A stretch of 64,000 nt of DNA, taken from NCBI GenBank assembly GCA_002336805.1, contig DDEZ01000012.1, positions 321,594-385,593 on the forward strand, given 5' to 3'. The position numbers and the translations under genes were made by a program. Positions 1 through 9,286 of this stretch are shown here, in pieces. This DNA is from Bacteroidetes bacterium UBA1941 (GTDB lineage Bacteria > Bacteroidota > Bacteroidia > Chitinophagales > LD1). The notes under the pieces were generated by a model. It had not been told where the DNA came from, searched no databases, and saw only the letters and a program-made list of their open reading frames with translations. Position 1 is the first letter of the stretch; each line of letters opens with the position of its first letter.

Positions 1-447
1 AAGCTGACACGCCACCCCGTGCTCTTCAAGTATATGCGCATGCTCATCAGCAATAGCAAAGCCAGTGAGCTAATACCTAATGCTATGATACCCATGTCAG
101 CCTACATAGACATCGAAAGCATACAGGTGCGCTATTTCGGCAATCTCAGGCAGTTTATAGAAAACGACCCGCTCGCGCTGAAAAACATATCCGTACGCGC
201 CCTCCAGAGCCTCGGCCAGACCGCTATGGACAGGCCGATAGAGAAGATCACCATCCCCGTCATGGTATTCCAGGGAGATGCCGATACGATATTCTCTGTA
301 GGCTATACCAAAAAGCTGTACGACAAGCTGACCTGCAAGAAGAAGATGACGGTCTTCCGCGGTATGTCTCACGCCCTGATGAGTGAAAATGTAGATGAGA
401 TACTACCCGATATCCTGGACTGGCTCCGCCAGATATACCCTCGCTAG
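1..447 (+). CDS. alpha/beta hydrolase, C-terminal part (5'-truncated by window edge)
   Basis: The reading frame is open from base 1 and closes with TAG at 445-447, so the last 148 residues of a longer protein are visible. The segment QGDADTIF followed about 45 residues later by GMSHAL is the usual catalytic-Asp and catalytic-His pair of alpha/beta hydrolases of the serine aminopeptidase / monoacylglycerol lipase type. The nucleophile Ser must lie upstream of the window. Such enzymes hydrolyse ester or acyl substrates, but the substrate cannot be read from this part. The protein ends shortly after the His-bearing helix, so the C-terminus looks complete. It is on the same strand as rpoD, with 233 bases and a separate promoter between them, so co-transcription is not needed. 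Confidence 0.75.
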   Translation, partial: KLTRHPVLFKYMRMLISNSKASELIPNAMIPMSAYIDIESIQVRYFGNLRQFIENDPLALKNISVRALQSLGQTAMDRPIEKITIPVMVFQGDADTIFSVGYTKKLYDKLTCKKKMTVFRGMSHALMSENVDEILPDILDWLRQIYPR

Positions 448-589
448 GGCATAGTTTTTGCTACCTGTAGCGTAAAGAATCCCGATCCCGACCTTCTACA
501 TGCGTGCCTCCGTGAGGGGCCTGCATTTAGCAGTTTTTATGACCAAAACATTAAACTTTTTCTTCGTATCAATCGTTTTATAATCTATA

Positions 590-622
590 TTGCCCTGTAG
601 TCGGAATATTTTCATATTTTTG
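590..622 (+). promoter_or_regulatory. rpoD promoter (Bacteroidota -33/-7 type)
   Basis: TATTTTTG at 615-622 matches the Bacteroidota -7 consensus TAnnTTTG, with a TTG at 590-592 as a possible -33 element 22 bases upstream. This predicts a transcript start near 628 and a leader of about 50 bases before the rpoD ATG at 681. The match is by eye. Confidence 0.5.
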
Positions 623-680
623 CGGGCTATTTGACCGGACCCGCGTATTTTTTGACAGATAAAGACAAGTAAATCTATAA

Positions 681-1550
681 ATGAGACAACTCAAAATATC
701 CAAGTCCATCACGAACCGCGAAAGCCAGTCCATAGAGAAATATCTCCAGGAGATCGGCAAGGAGGACCTCCTCACACCGGAGGAGGAGGTGGATCTGGCA
801 CGCCGCATCCGTCAGGGAGACCAGCTCGCACTGGAGAAGCTGACCCGCGCTAACCTCCGCTTCGTAGTATCCGTAGCAAAACAATACCAGAACAACTCCC
901 TCTCGCTGAATGACCTCATCAATGAGGGCAACCTCGGCCTCGTAAAGGCGGCACAGAAATTTGACGAGACGAGGGGTTTCAAGTTTATATCATACGCCGT
1001 ATGGTGGATCCGTCAGTCTATCATCCAGGCTCTGGCTGAGCACAGCCGTCTGGTGCGCCTCCCACTGAATAAGGTAGGCTCCCTGACCAAGATCAATAAG
1101 GCATTCTCCGACCTCGAGCAGAAGTACCAGCGCGAGCCGACTCCTGAGGAGCTGGCAGAGATGCTGGAGATACCTGTAGAGGAGGTAGAGGCTACCCTCG
1201 GTATATCAGCCCGCCACGTGTCTATGGATGCGCCTTTTACTGAGGGCGAGTCCAATGCACTGATAGACGTGTTGAATAATCCGAATGCGGAGAGGACCGA
1301 TCTCGGCCTCGAGTACAAGGAGTCCCTCCAGATGGAGACTGACCGTATCCTCGCTACCCTCACTGACCGTGAGCGCGAGGTGATCAAGCTCTTCTTCGGT
1401 ATCGGTGTAGAGCACCCCATGACCCTGGAGGACATCGGTGAGAGCCTCGGCATCACCCGTGAGCGTATCCGCCAGATCAAGGACAAGGCCATCACCAAGC
1501 TCCGCACTCAGAGCCGCAGCAAAGCCCTCAAGGCCTACCTCGGTCAGTAA
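681..1550 (+). CDS. rpoD: RNA polymerase primary sigma factor RpoD
   Basis: This is the housekeeping sigma factor that directs RNA polymerase to TAnnTTTG promoters. The 289-residue protein starts directly with region 1.2 ([20 protein letters not shown] near residue 15) and lacks region 1.1, as is normal in Bacteroidota. Region 2 follows, with [26 protein letters not shown] and [15 protein letters not shown] (core binding and -10 recognition). Region 3 lies around residues 130-205. Region 4 ends the protein, with its helix-turn-helix marked by [19 protein letters not shown]. The ATG at 681 gives the family-typical N-terminus [12 protein letters not shown] strong intrinsic terminator follows 24 bases after the stop, so the gene appears monocistronic. 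Confidence 0.97.
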   Translation: MRQLKISKSITNRESQSIEKYLQEIGKEDLLTPEEEVDLARRIRQGDQLALEKLTRANLRFVVSVAKQYQNNSLSLNDLINEGNLGLVKAAQKFDETRGFKFISYAVWWIRQSIIQALAEHSRLVRLPLNKVGSLTKINKAFSDLEQKYQREPTPEELAEMLEIPVEEVEATLGISARHVSMDAPFTEGESNALIDVLNNPNAERTDLGLEYKESLQMETDRILATLTDREREVIKLFFGIGVEHPMTLEDIGESLGITRERIRQIKDKAITKLRTQSRSKALKAYLGQ

Positions 1551-1574
1551 TCGATCACGACATCATTATTATAT

Positions 1575-1605
1575 CAAAAGCCTCCGCACGGAGGCTTTTG
1601 TATTT
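1575..1605 (+). terminator. intrinsic terminator of rpoD
   Basis: CAAAAGCCTCC (1575-1585), loop GCAC, and GGAGGCTTTTG (1590-1600) form a perfect 11-bp stem followed by TATTTTA. It lies 24 bases after the rpoD stop. Confidence 0.85.
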
Positions 1606-1732
1606 TACCTCAAGCCAATCCTATATATTCTAAACCTATTCCACAAAGGTTTGGAGAGAACTGTATCACTCTAAATCCCAGAATTATCAAGAGCAGGCTT
1701 TTCAACCTGACCTCTGACGGAAGGGTCTTCCC

Positions 1733-1781
1733 GCTCCTATTTTAGGAGAGGGAGATGCCGAAGGCAGATGGGAGAGGTAAA
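1733..1781 (+). repeat. dispersed hairpin repeat R1, copy 1
   Basis: GCTCCTATTTTAGGAGAGG followed by a short G-rich tail that ends in a GGAGAGGTAA-like motif. The same CTCTCCTATTTTAGGAGAG palindrome with a GGTGAGGTAAGG-like tail recurs at about 10786, and inverted at about 52039. A partial copy is at about 22655. It sits in the 358-base gap between rpoD and the PorP-like gene, which otherwise holds only the two terminators. Confidence 0.7.
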
Positions 1782-1835
1782 ATGGGCGAAAGCAAGACTG
1801 CCTGGCCACAACACAGCAATCCACTCGCACAGAAA

Positions 1836-1860
1836 AAGAAAAAGCCCCTCACGGGGCTTT
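1836..1860 (-). terminator. intrinsic terminator of the adhesin/PorP-like unit
   Basis: AAAGCCCC (1841-1848), loop TCAC, and GGGGCTTT (1853-1860). Read on the minus strand the stem is followed by TTTCTTTTTC, so it serves the minus-strand PorP/SprF-like gene ending at 1909. Confidence 0.8.
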
Positions 1861-1908
1861 TAAAGTATTTGTAATATTTCTTATCTCAACTCTATCGTCT
1901 CACGTCTC

Positions 1909-3006
1909 TTAGAACTTAGGGCAGAAGAGCGTAGCCGGCCTGCGCTTAGCAAAGCAACCTACGAAGGATGCAGCCAGCTCAAATGCGCCCTGAGACTGTG
2001 ATCCCTTGATCAGCTGAGATACGTTGATATCATACGCAGCGGAGAAAATGATACGATTCCACTCTACACCTGCATTGAGCACCACAGCCTCCGAGTTGAG
2101 GCGGGCATCATGCCATGCAGCTGCTGCGTCGCCACCTACCAGGCGGTACATAGCACCTATCTTAAAGTTGCTACCCTCACGCTCACGCTGGTCAAACACG
2201 ATACGGATATCCATACCCATGTCGAGCTCATGGCTCACACCCTGATTCATATAGATGAATTTAGGCTGGCCATCAAAGCGGCCCTTGATAGGGAAGCGGT
2301 AGCCGCCATGTACCGTGAACTTCATCGGCAGGCGTACTGACTTATCACCGAGGAATGATTCATTAGGCCTGTTCAGGTGGTCTGCAGCCACACCCAGGTA
2401 GCCACTCGCACGCGAGCGACGACCGAAGCGGCCGGTATACATCAGGCCCACTGATACATCCCAGAAGAGGAAGTTGTTATTTACGATATACTCACCACTC
2501 GGCTTCTGAGGGTTGAATACACCATTGTCATTCTGATTGCCAAACTGGAGGTTAGCTGCATTGATAGAGCGCTGCCAGATAGCAGAGGTAAAGCCCAGGG
2601 AGATGAAGTGCTCATTGCGCCTGTCCAGAGACTTGTGGTATGCTAAAGAAAGACCGAAACGGTTCGTCTGAAACTGCGACTGGCCAGCTGCATCATTCAG
2701 GAAGTAAGCGCCAAAGCCAAAAGCGTCACCCCTCATGAAACCCTTATTGGTACGGAAATCTATAGACGCACTCGGCGTACGAAACATAGATACGGATTCA
2801 TTTCTCAGGATAGAGCCCCACTGGCCGCGAAAGATAGCCGTGATGCGGTAGTTGCAATCAAAGGCGCCCGTCATAGCCGGATTCAGCAGCATAGGGGCAG
2901 CATAAAACTGCGAGAAGTGTGGGTCCGTGGCTCCGCCAGAGCTTTGAGCCGTGGCCGACATAGAAACTGTGAAACAAACTACCAGAGAGTAGAGGAGTTT
3001 CTTCAT
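1909..3006 (-). CDS. PorP/SprF family outer-membrane protein
   Basis: This 365-residue protein belongs to the PorP/SprF family, which helps T9SS-dependent surface proteins of the gliding type reach or stay on the cell surface. An ATG at 3006 is preferred over one eight codons earlier, because MKKLLYSLVVCFTVSMSATAQ is a clean signal peptide. The mature protein begins with DPHFSQFYAAPMLLNPAMTG, the family hallmark. The rest alternates short amphipathic strands, consistent with a beta-barrel. The gene starts 53 bases after the stop of the giant SprB-repeat protein on the same strand and ends at a terminator. SprF is required for SprB secretion in Flavobacterium, so this protein is probably the dedicated partner of its neighbour; that pairing is inference from context. 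Confidence 0.9.
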   Translation of the reverse strand: MKKLLYSLVVCFTVSMSATAQSSGGATDPHFSQFYAAPMLLNPAMTGAFDCNYRITAIFRGQWGSILRNESVSMFRTPSASIDFRTNKGFMRGDAFGFGAYFLNDAAGQSQFQTNRFGLSLAYHKSLDRRNEHFISLGFTSAIWQRSINAANLQFGNQNDNGVFNPQKPSGEYIVNNNFLFWDVSVGLMYTGRFGRRSRASGYLGVAADHLNRPNESFLGDKSVRLPMKFTVHGGYRFPIKGRFDGQPKFIYMNQGVSHELDMGMDIRIVFDQREREGSNFKIGAMYRLVGGDAAAAWHDARLNSEAVVLNAGVEWNRIIFSAAYDINVSQLIKGSQSQGAFELAASFVGCFAKRRPATLFCPKF

Positions 3007-3059
3007 GAGTGGCGTGTTTTGTGCTAACATACAAAAAATAGATTTAAATCCTCCAATTT

Positions 3060-6000
3060 TTAACGTATTAATGTGACGCTTCCGTCGTATGATTTTTTCA
3101 CGCCATCCAGATAGGTGATCTCTATCTGATAGACGTATACACTAGTAGGCTGAGCTACATTCATATAGGTACCATCCCAGCCTGTCCACTGATTGCCCAT
3201 AGAGTCAAATACCTTCTCTCCCCAGCGGTTAAAGATGCGCATTGCCACCGTTTTGATCTTGGTGCCATACACTTCAAATCTATCATTTGTACCATCTCCA
3301 TTTGGAGAGAATGCATTAGGAATATATGGCTCCGGCGCGTGCTCTACCCTGATCGTGCTGGACGCATTTGCGTAGCAGTTCTTGCCATAGTTTACTACCA
3401 GCTGGTAGGTAGTGGTCTCGTATGGCGTAGCTACAGGCACAGGGCAGTCTATACAGCTCAGGCCGAGTGCCGGAGACCATGCATAGGAGTTGACAGTTTG
3501 CGTCGTAGAGTTGCTGATCAGTGGTACCAGAGAGATACTGCTGCCTACTATCAGGCTCGTATCCTGCGGCGTGATAGCCACAGTGATCGGATCTGGCTGA
3601 TACACCGTGATAGTGGTATCAAACTGGCAGAGCATACTATCCCGTGCATACAGGTGGTAGGTACCCGCCGCCAGGTCGTAGAAATCAGGGATGGTCTGCC
3701 ATGTACTATCATCCAGAGAGTACTCATATGCATAGGTATGCGCCGCAGTACCTCCCTGCACTACGAAGTGTATACTACCATCTGCAGATCCCGGGCAGTG
3801 CGTGCTGTCTGCCGCCATTTCATATACCGTGATAGGCGGTGGCGCTATGAGGGTAGCAGTGGTCACCTTCTGGCAGCCATTGGCATCTGTCAGGGTCACA
3901 CTATAGGTACCCGGTCCTAGATTGCTATGGATATCTGCTACCGGCGCACCATCGCTCCAGGTATAGGTATATGGTGTCGTACCACCACCAGGGGTGATCT
4001 GCATCGCACCGTTGGCATCATTGGCACAGGCTATAGGTGTCACGGCCAGTGCGGCTGTCAGCGCAGGCGGATCGGTCAGGGTCACTGCCACAGGCTGTAC
4101 ACAGCCCTTGGCGTCGGTCACAGGCAGCAGGTATGGTGTCTGCGGTGCACTGGCACCGAGACCCTTAGTAGTATCTGACATCTGGTAGTTGGCACCATTA
4201 AAAGTATAGAAGTACGGAGCATGGCCACCCGAGGCATTGAGCCAGATGGTACCATTGTGATCACCATAGCAGAGCGGATTAGTAAAGTATGGCATCACCA
4301 CCACCTCTGTCGGCTCAAACACCTCCACAATACCGCTGGCCGGGCAGCCAAAGGCATCCGTCACGGTCACTGTATCTGGTCCCGCTGGCAGGCCATAGGC
4401 CGTGCTGTTGACATCGCCCGATGGTTCCCAGAGGTAGTTGTATGGTCCATTGCCATTGGCCACGGTCACAGTAGCATCACCGTCATTGCCGTTAAAGCAA
4501 CTGGTGCTATCTGCCGTCAGGGAGATATGCAGCACATACTGCGTATCTATAGTGAATGGCTGCTGTGTAGAGCAGCCGTTGATATCCGTCACCAGCAGGC
4601 TGTGCTGGCCTGCGGCCAATGTAGTATTTGTATTAGTACCTGCTGTACCATCCCAGGTATAGGAGTATGGTGCAGTGCCGTTGGTCACAGCTGCTGCTGC
4701 CGTGCCATCATTACTTTCTGCGCAGTGTGCCGGATTGGTAGTGATGGTCACCTGTATCTGCAGCGGCTGGTAGATAGTGCCTGATGCAGTAGCTGTACAG
4801 CCCGCAGCATCCGTCACCGTCACGGAGAATGGTCCCGCACTCAGGTCTGTAGCAGAGTCAGTAGCCGAGCCCGAGCCGGTCCACGCATAGCTATACGGCG
4901 GCCTGCCTCCTGCTGTGGTCAGGCGGGCTATACCATTGTTATCTCCATAGCATTTCACAGAGTCGGTAGAGGCTATGGCCAGGGTGAGCTGTGGTGGCTG
5001 GCCCAGGTAGGCCGTATCCTTGGCCACGCAGCTATTGGCATCTGTCACTGTCACGATATACATGCCCGGTGCGAGTCCTGAGAGCGGATCGCTTCCTGCA
5101 TTCCATGCCACTGTATAGTTTGGCGTACCGCCTGATGGTATCGCATCCAGGCTGCCATTATTGGCACCATAGCAGGTGATGGTCGTAGAGTCTATGGCTA
5201 TCGCTATGGCTGTAGGCGCGGTGATGGTCACAGAGTTGGCTACCGATATGCCATTGGCATCGGTCACGGTGAGGGTATACGTGCCCGCACGCAGGCCATT
5301 CGCTGTATCACTGGTACTGGCCGGCACATTGCTCCATAGGAAAGTATACGGCGTCACACCGCCGCTGGCGGCTGCTATGGCCATGCCATTGCTATCGCCG
5401 TAGCACAGGTTATTAGTGATAGTAAAGATTACATTGATCGGTGGCGGGCCGGTGATATGTACCGTGTCCCTCACACAGCAGTTGTGAGCATCACATATAT
5501 TGATATAGTAGTAGCCGGAGTCCAGGCCGGTAGCGCTGCTCACATTGCCTACAGATACACCCGGAGGGCATGTCCATGTATAGCTGTATGGCCCCGTACC
5601 ACCGCTGGTAGTGATGGTGATCGTGCCGTCATGTGTGCTGGCGCCGGTGAGGTTAGTATGCGTAGCAGGGGCTACCAGCTGGGTAGGCTGTGTCACATTG
5701 GCCTGTCCGGAGATAGTACAGCCACTGGTATCCGTCACCGTAACCTGATAGAGGCCCGCGCTGAGAGAGGTCAGTCCGCTCGCATTGCCACCCGGTATGC
5801 TCCAGGTGTAGCGGTATGGGCGGCGCCCGCCGCCTGCGGTAGCGGTCACAGAGCCTGTCACATCTCCATAGCAGTTCTCATTCACAGAGTCCATGCGGAG
5901 CGTCAGCGGCGCCGGGCTCACGAGGCGTGTGGTATCATAGCCGGCGCAGTGGTTGGCATCTGTCACGGTCAGGTAGTAGGTAGCAGGTGCCAGTCCGTTC

Positions 6001-9000
6001 AGCACATTGGGATTGCCCGCAGCCACTGGACTCCATGTATAGGTATATGGCGCAGTGCCAGCATTCATATTGATGGTGATCCGCCCATCATTGGCCCCTG
6101 CACAGGTGATAGAGTCTACCACCTTTCGCACCGGTATATTATTGCCCATCGTGACCCGCGCACTATCAGTGATCGGACACGGCAGCGTACCACCGGATAT
6201 GGTACAGATATAGAGTGTGGTACCGGTAGGGGTCACCGTAGGATTAGCATAAAAAAGGCCTACACCTTGTGGAGGAGCCGTACCACCTACAGCAGACCAG
6301 GTATATGTCAGCGCGTTAGAGTTGGCAGTACCGGTATGTACCGCATGCAGCTGCACAGGAGTACTGCTGCAGATGAAGGTATCTGGAGATACAGAGAACC
6401 TGTTAGTCGTATCGACAAATACAGTCACATAGTCCGAGCTATTGCAGCCATTCGTATCATACAGTGTCACTGTGTAGGTGGTCTGTGCCTGCGGGTAGGC
6501 TATCGTCGTGTCTTTGTTTATAGGGTTAGGTGCATTGGGGCCTGTAGATGGCGTCCAGAGCAGGTTAGCATTAGACAGTGGCGTAGTACAGACGTTAAAC
6601 TGGAAGTTTGGCCGCTGGAAGTAGCTGGCGTAGGTCGGTGGGCCATTCAGCTGCACACCGGTGAAACCGCACTGGCCGCCCGGATCATTAGAGTACGTAC
6701 ACCATACAGAGCGGTATGGGGTGGTGGTGTACCTCATCTTCGCGTTAGGGCTGCCGTTAGTGGTGTTGGCAAAGCAGACATCTATCACGAGGTTAGACTG
6801 GCCATCCCAGTTATATGGCGTTTGCAGTACGTGTATATTCCAGTTGGTCACAGAGGTCCAGTTGGCTACATATACCGTGGTCAGGTAGTTGTCACTCACA
6901 TAGCCGGTGAGGCTGTCTATAGAATTGTCTACGCAGCCCATCCTGATGGTAAAGTTAGTACAGGTAGAGCCACCGTTATTATTGCCCACCTGCATAGCCA
7001 GACTAGAGATCTGCCCGCCTGAGCCTATCAGGCCGGCCAGCTCACTGGCATGTATCAGAAACTGGTGGCGCGCACTCTTATAGTAGTTTCCGTATGGAGA
7101 TGGATAGACGAATCCTGTACCACCCTGTATAGAGTTACTGGTACCGAGCGTGAGCAGCCTCGTATTGCCGCTGCAGCGGGTGGTAGCAGGACCGCACTCA
7201 GGATTGGCCGTAGCTATCAGCTGGGTAGGCTGGCCCGGGCAGAGCATAGTAGGGTTAGCCTTTGCCTGCACATTGGGTGCAAATCCATTCACACGTACTG
7301 TCACCGTGTCTGTGCGCTCGCAGCCCGTATTGGCTGTGAAATGCACCGTATACGTCGTGGTAGTAGGTGGAGAGGCCACAGGATTCAGCGTATTATTGAC
7401 ATTGGCATGCGTCACAGGATCTGTCAGTCCGGTAGCCGGCGTCCAGAGTATCTGGTAGGGCGCATAGGTATTATCGACCGTAGCATTCAGCTGCAGGGCG
7501 CCGTTCTGACAGATAGCGCCACCCGGTCCCGCATCCATATTGAATGGTGGATTGTAAATGATACGCGCCGTGTCCGTACCGCAGTCACTATGGAATGTAT
7601 ACGTGGTAGTAGACGATGGCGCAGCCAATGGTGTGAAAAGGCCCGTCGGAAAAGTCAGGCCTGCCGGAGGGGTCCACGTAGAGTTAGTACCACCTGTAGC
7701 GCTGAGCTGTATCGGCGTACCGCAAAAAATAGCCTGATGCGGTGTCACCGTTACTTTATTGAATACACAAGCCCGGTATGTTTTGGTAAAGTTGCCTTCT
7801 ATCGGGCAGTCCTTGGTATTGGCGGTGATCTGGTAGTAGTGGCAGCCGGTATCATTCACTGTAGGTGTCCAAGTGATGTGAGCTGTGACCACAGACCTGA
7901 TAGAGTCTACCTGAGTGATGGTAGCGCCCGGCAGTGCAGACGGCGTAGCAGTGATATTGCTCTTGATCACGATGGAGTCACCATTAGAGTCACGCATCTT
8001 GATATCCCAGCTAGCAGAGGTGCCCGGGCAGAGCTGCACCGTCACGGTATCTATAGAGTTGGCGTTGTTATTATTGGCTATCGGATCCATAGAGGCTGCC
8101 GGTACAGTACAGTTCAGGATCTTGACCTGTACGTCACGGATCGTAGAGCCTACCAGCACACCATTGCGGTACTCCAGTACACGCAGCGCCAGTACGTCCA
8201 CATTGGTCTGGCTCGGGGTGAAGTCTATCTGGCCGGTAGCCGAGCTGAATACAAACTGGTTATTGCTCACGATGATAGGGCGGCTCTGGCTGAACCCTGA
8301 CTGCCAGGTCAGCGAGCTATTGTGCGCCTGCAGCGGAGCGATCAGCTGAAATACGAGCGAGTCACCATTGGCATCCGTCGCGCCGTTATTATACGATACA
8401 GGATACCCGTTACATACGAACGGTACCGGATCATAGCCAAAGGTCGCTGAGCTATTCTGGTATGGCAGACCGGTAGCAGGATTGATGGTCGTATTGATCA
8501 GCGCCTCTACATAGAGGTCGGCAGACCCGCCTCCGGTCACATTGTCTGAGTTATTACGTGCATTCTCTGCGGTAGAGATATACCACTGGCTACACTGGTA
8601 GGCTGCTGTGCCTGTACCCGGCAGCGTGATCATGGCGCGGTATACATACTTCTGCACACCGGGATACTGAGAGCCACCATGGCAGGTACTATTGTTGATC
8701 GCATTGGGGCAAAGCTGAGATACCTCACAGCCACCGCTGGAGGTAGATGTACCGCCGTTAGGGCATGGCAGGCCATTGACCATATTCAGCGTCACGGAGC
8801 TATTGTAGCTACCACCGGGGCAGTCAGTATTGAAAATGTCGAGTGTCATGCTGCTCGGAGCCGGTATACCACTACAGTCCCGGTAGAAAGTGGCTGTGAC
8901 CTCATAGGTCATCTGCCCTGTAGCGGCATTGTAGCTGACAAAGCGGTATGTGAGGTCCGCCCCCTGCGCGTGCGAGGCGCGTGCCTCTCCCACCCAGCCC

Positions 9001-9044
9001 AGACAGATAATAAGTGCAACTATAGCGATGTAAAATTTCTTCAT
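3060..9044 (-). CDS. giant SprB-repeat surface protein with gliding-type C-terminal domain (T9SS cargo)
   Basis: This predicted surface adhesin of 1994 residues uses the ATG at 9044, because MKKFYIAIVALIICLGWVGEARA is a signal peptide and the 42 codons upstream are not. The N-terminal domain (SHAQGADLTYRF onward) resembles that of the gliding-type protein at 60769. A central region of Ig/PKD-like segments follows. At about residues 970-1800 there are eleven SprB-type repeats, each with a C.(G/N).(D/N)G opening, a GG.(A/P)Y.Y.W core and a LTVTDANGC-like end. The last 90 residues (PNAFSPNGDGTNDRFEVYG, then FNRWGEKVFDS) are the gliding motility-associated C-terminal domain used for T9SS export. 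The PorP/SprF-like gene lies directly downstream. Large antisense open frames here are compositional shadows. Confidence 0.92.
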   Translation of the reverse strand: MKKFYIAIVALIICLGWVGEARASHAQGADLTYRFVSYNAATGQMTYEVTATFYRDCSGIPAPSSMTLDIFNTDCPGGSYNSSVTLNMVNGLPCPNGGTSTSSGGCEVSQLCPNAINNSTCHGGSQYPGVQKYVYRAMITLPGTGTAAYQCSQWYISTAENARNNSDNVTGGGSADLYVEALINTTINPATGLPYQNSSATFGYDPVPFVCNGYPVSYNNGATDANGDSLVFQLIAPLQAHNSSLTWQSGFSQSRPIIVSNNQFVFSSATGQIDFTPSQTNVDVLALRVLEYRNGVLVGSTIRDVQVKILNCTVPAASMDPIANNNNANSIDTVTVQLCPGTSASWDIKMRDSNGDSIVIKSNITATPSALPGATITQVDSIRSVVTAHITWTPTVNDTGCHYYQITANTKDCPIEGNFTKTYRACVFNKVTVTPHQAIFCGTPIQLSATGGTNSTWTPPAGLTFPTGLFTPLAAPSSTTTYTFHSDCGTDTARIIYNPPFNMDAGPGGAICQNGALQLNATVDNTYAPYQILWTPATGLTDPVTHANVNNTLNPVASPPTTTTYTVHFTANTGCERTDTVTVRVNGFAPNVQAKANPTMLCPGQPTQLIATANPECGPATTRCSGNTRLLTLGTSNSIQGGTGFVYPSPYGNYYKSARHQFLIHASELAGLIGSGGQISSLAMQVGNNNGGSTCTNFTIRMGCVDNSIDSLTGYVSDNYLTTVYVANWTSVTNWNIHVLQTPYNWDGQSNLVIDVCFANTTNGSPNAKMRYTTTPYRSVWCTYSNDPGGQCGFTGVQLNGPPTYASYFQRPNFQFNVCTTPLSNANLLWTPSTGPNAPNPINKDTTIAYPQAQTTYTVTLYDTNGCNSSDYVTVFVDTTNRFSVSPDTFICSSTPVQLHAVHTGTANSNALTYTWSAVGGTAPPQGVGLFYANPTVTPTGTTLYICTISGGTLPCPITDSARVTMGNNIPVRKVVDSITCAGANDGRITINMNAGTAPYTYTWSPVAAGNPNVLNGLAPATYYLTVTDANHCAGYDTTRLVSPAPLTLRMDSVNENCYGDVTGSVTATAGGGRRPYRYTWSIPGGNASGLTSLSAGLYQVTVTDTSGCTISGQANVTQPTQLVAPATHTNLTGASTHDGTITITTSGGTGPYSYTWTCPPGVSVGNVSSATGLDSGYYYINICDAHNCCVRDTVHITGPPPINVIFTITNNLCYGDSNGMAIAAASGGVTPYTFLWSNVPASTSDTANGLRAGTYTLTVTDANGISVANSVTITAPTAIAIAIDSTTITCYGANNGSLDAIPSGGTPNYTVAWNAGSDPLSGLAPGMYIVTVTDANSCVAKDTAYLGQPPQLTLAIASTDSVKCYGDNNGIARLTTAGGRPPYSYAWTGSGSATDSATDLSAGPFSVTVTDAAGCTATASGTIYQPLQIQVTITTNPAHCAESNDGTAAAAVTNGTAPYSYTWDGTAGTNTNTTLAAGQHSLLVTDINGCSTQQPFTIDTQYVLHISLTADSTSCFNGNDGDATVTVANGNGPYNYLWEPSGDVNSTAYGLPAGPDTVTVTDAFGCPASGIVEVFEPTEVVVMPYFTNPLCYGDHNGTIWLNASGGHAPYFYTFNGANYQMSDTTKGLGASAPQTPYLLPVTDAKGCVQPVAVTLTDPPALTAALAVTPIACANDANGAMQITPGGGTTPYTYTWSDGAPVADIHSNLGPGTYSVTLTDANGCQKVTTATLIAPPPITVYEMAADSTHCPGSADGSIHFVVQGGTAAHTYAYEYSLDDSTWQTIPDFYDLAAGTYHLYARDSMLCQFDTTITVYQPDPITVAITPQDTSLIVGSSISLVPLISNSTTQTVNSYAWSPALGLSCIDCPVPVATPYETTTYQLVVNYGKNCYANASSTIRVEHAPEPYIPNAFSPNGDGTNDRFEVYGTKIKTVAMRIFNRWGEKVFDSMGNQWTGWDGTYMNVAQPTSVYVYQIEITYLDGVKKSYDGSVTLIR

Positions 9045-9238
9045 GGAAATTTGATGATTCGATGATCTATGGACGTCCTTGTATAAGAGGCTAAATCTAC
9101 ACAAAGGGTTGTATATATTCAAACAAAAATTAACATAGCTCCCCTCCACCACCGGGGCGTCCTGATCCATTGTCTTTCATACACATATACGCTCCGCAGG
9201 GGGTATTTATTGCCTCCGGCAGTGGGGGTTTATGGCCA

Positions 9239-9264
9239 TTGTTCCGCCATATTTTTTAGCTTTA
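9239..9264 (+). promoter_or_regulatory. candidate promoter of the MBL-fold/PTPLA pair
   Basis: TAGCTTTA at 9257-9264 is one base off TAnnTTTG, with TTG at 9239-9241 upstream. The start codon is at 9287, giving a short leader of about 15 bases. The spacing to the -33 element is short, so the call is tentative. Confidence 0.35.
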
Positions 9265-9286
9265 GCGTGACTAATAAAGTAACTAT

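Noticed and set aside
3600..6150. Regularly spaced similar DNA units (CRISPR-like appearance)
   Set aside because: They are in-frame protein repeats of the adhesin with varying length and sequence, not identical short direct repeats with unique spacers.
5457..8300. Long plus-strand open frames (521 and 416 residues) opposite the SprB-repeat adhesin
   Set aside because: They are antisense shadows of repetitive, Thr/Pro/Gly-rich coding sequence. The translated proteins are rich in Arg/His/Tyr/Ile with no domain order, while the minus-strand protein has signal peptide, repeats and sorting domain.
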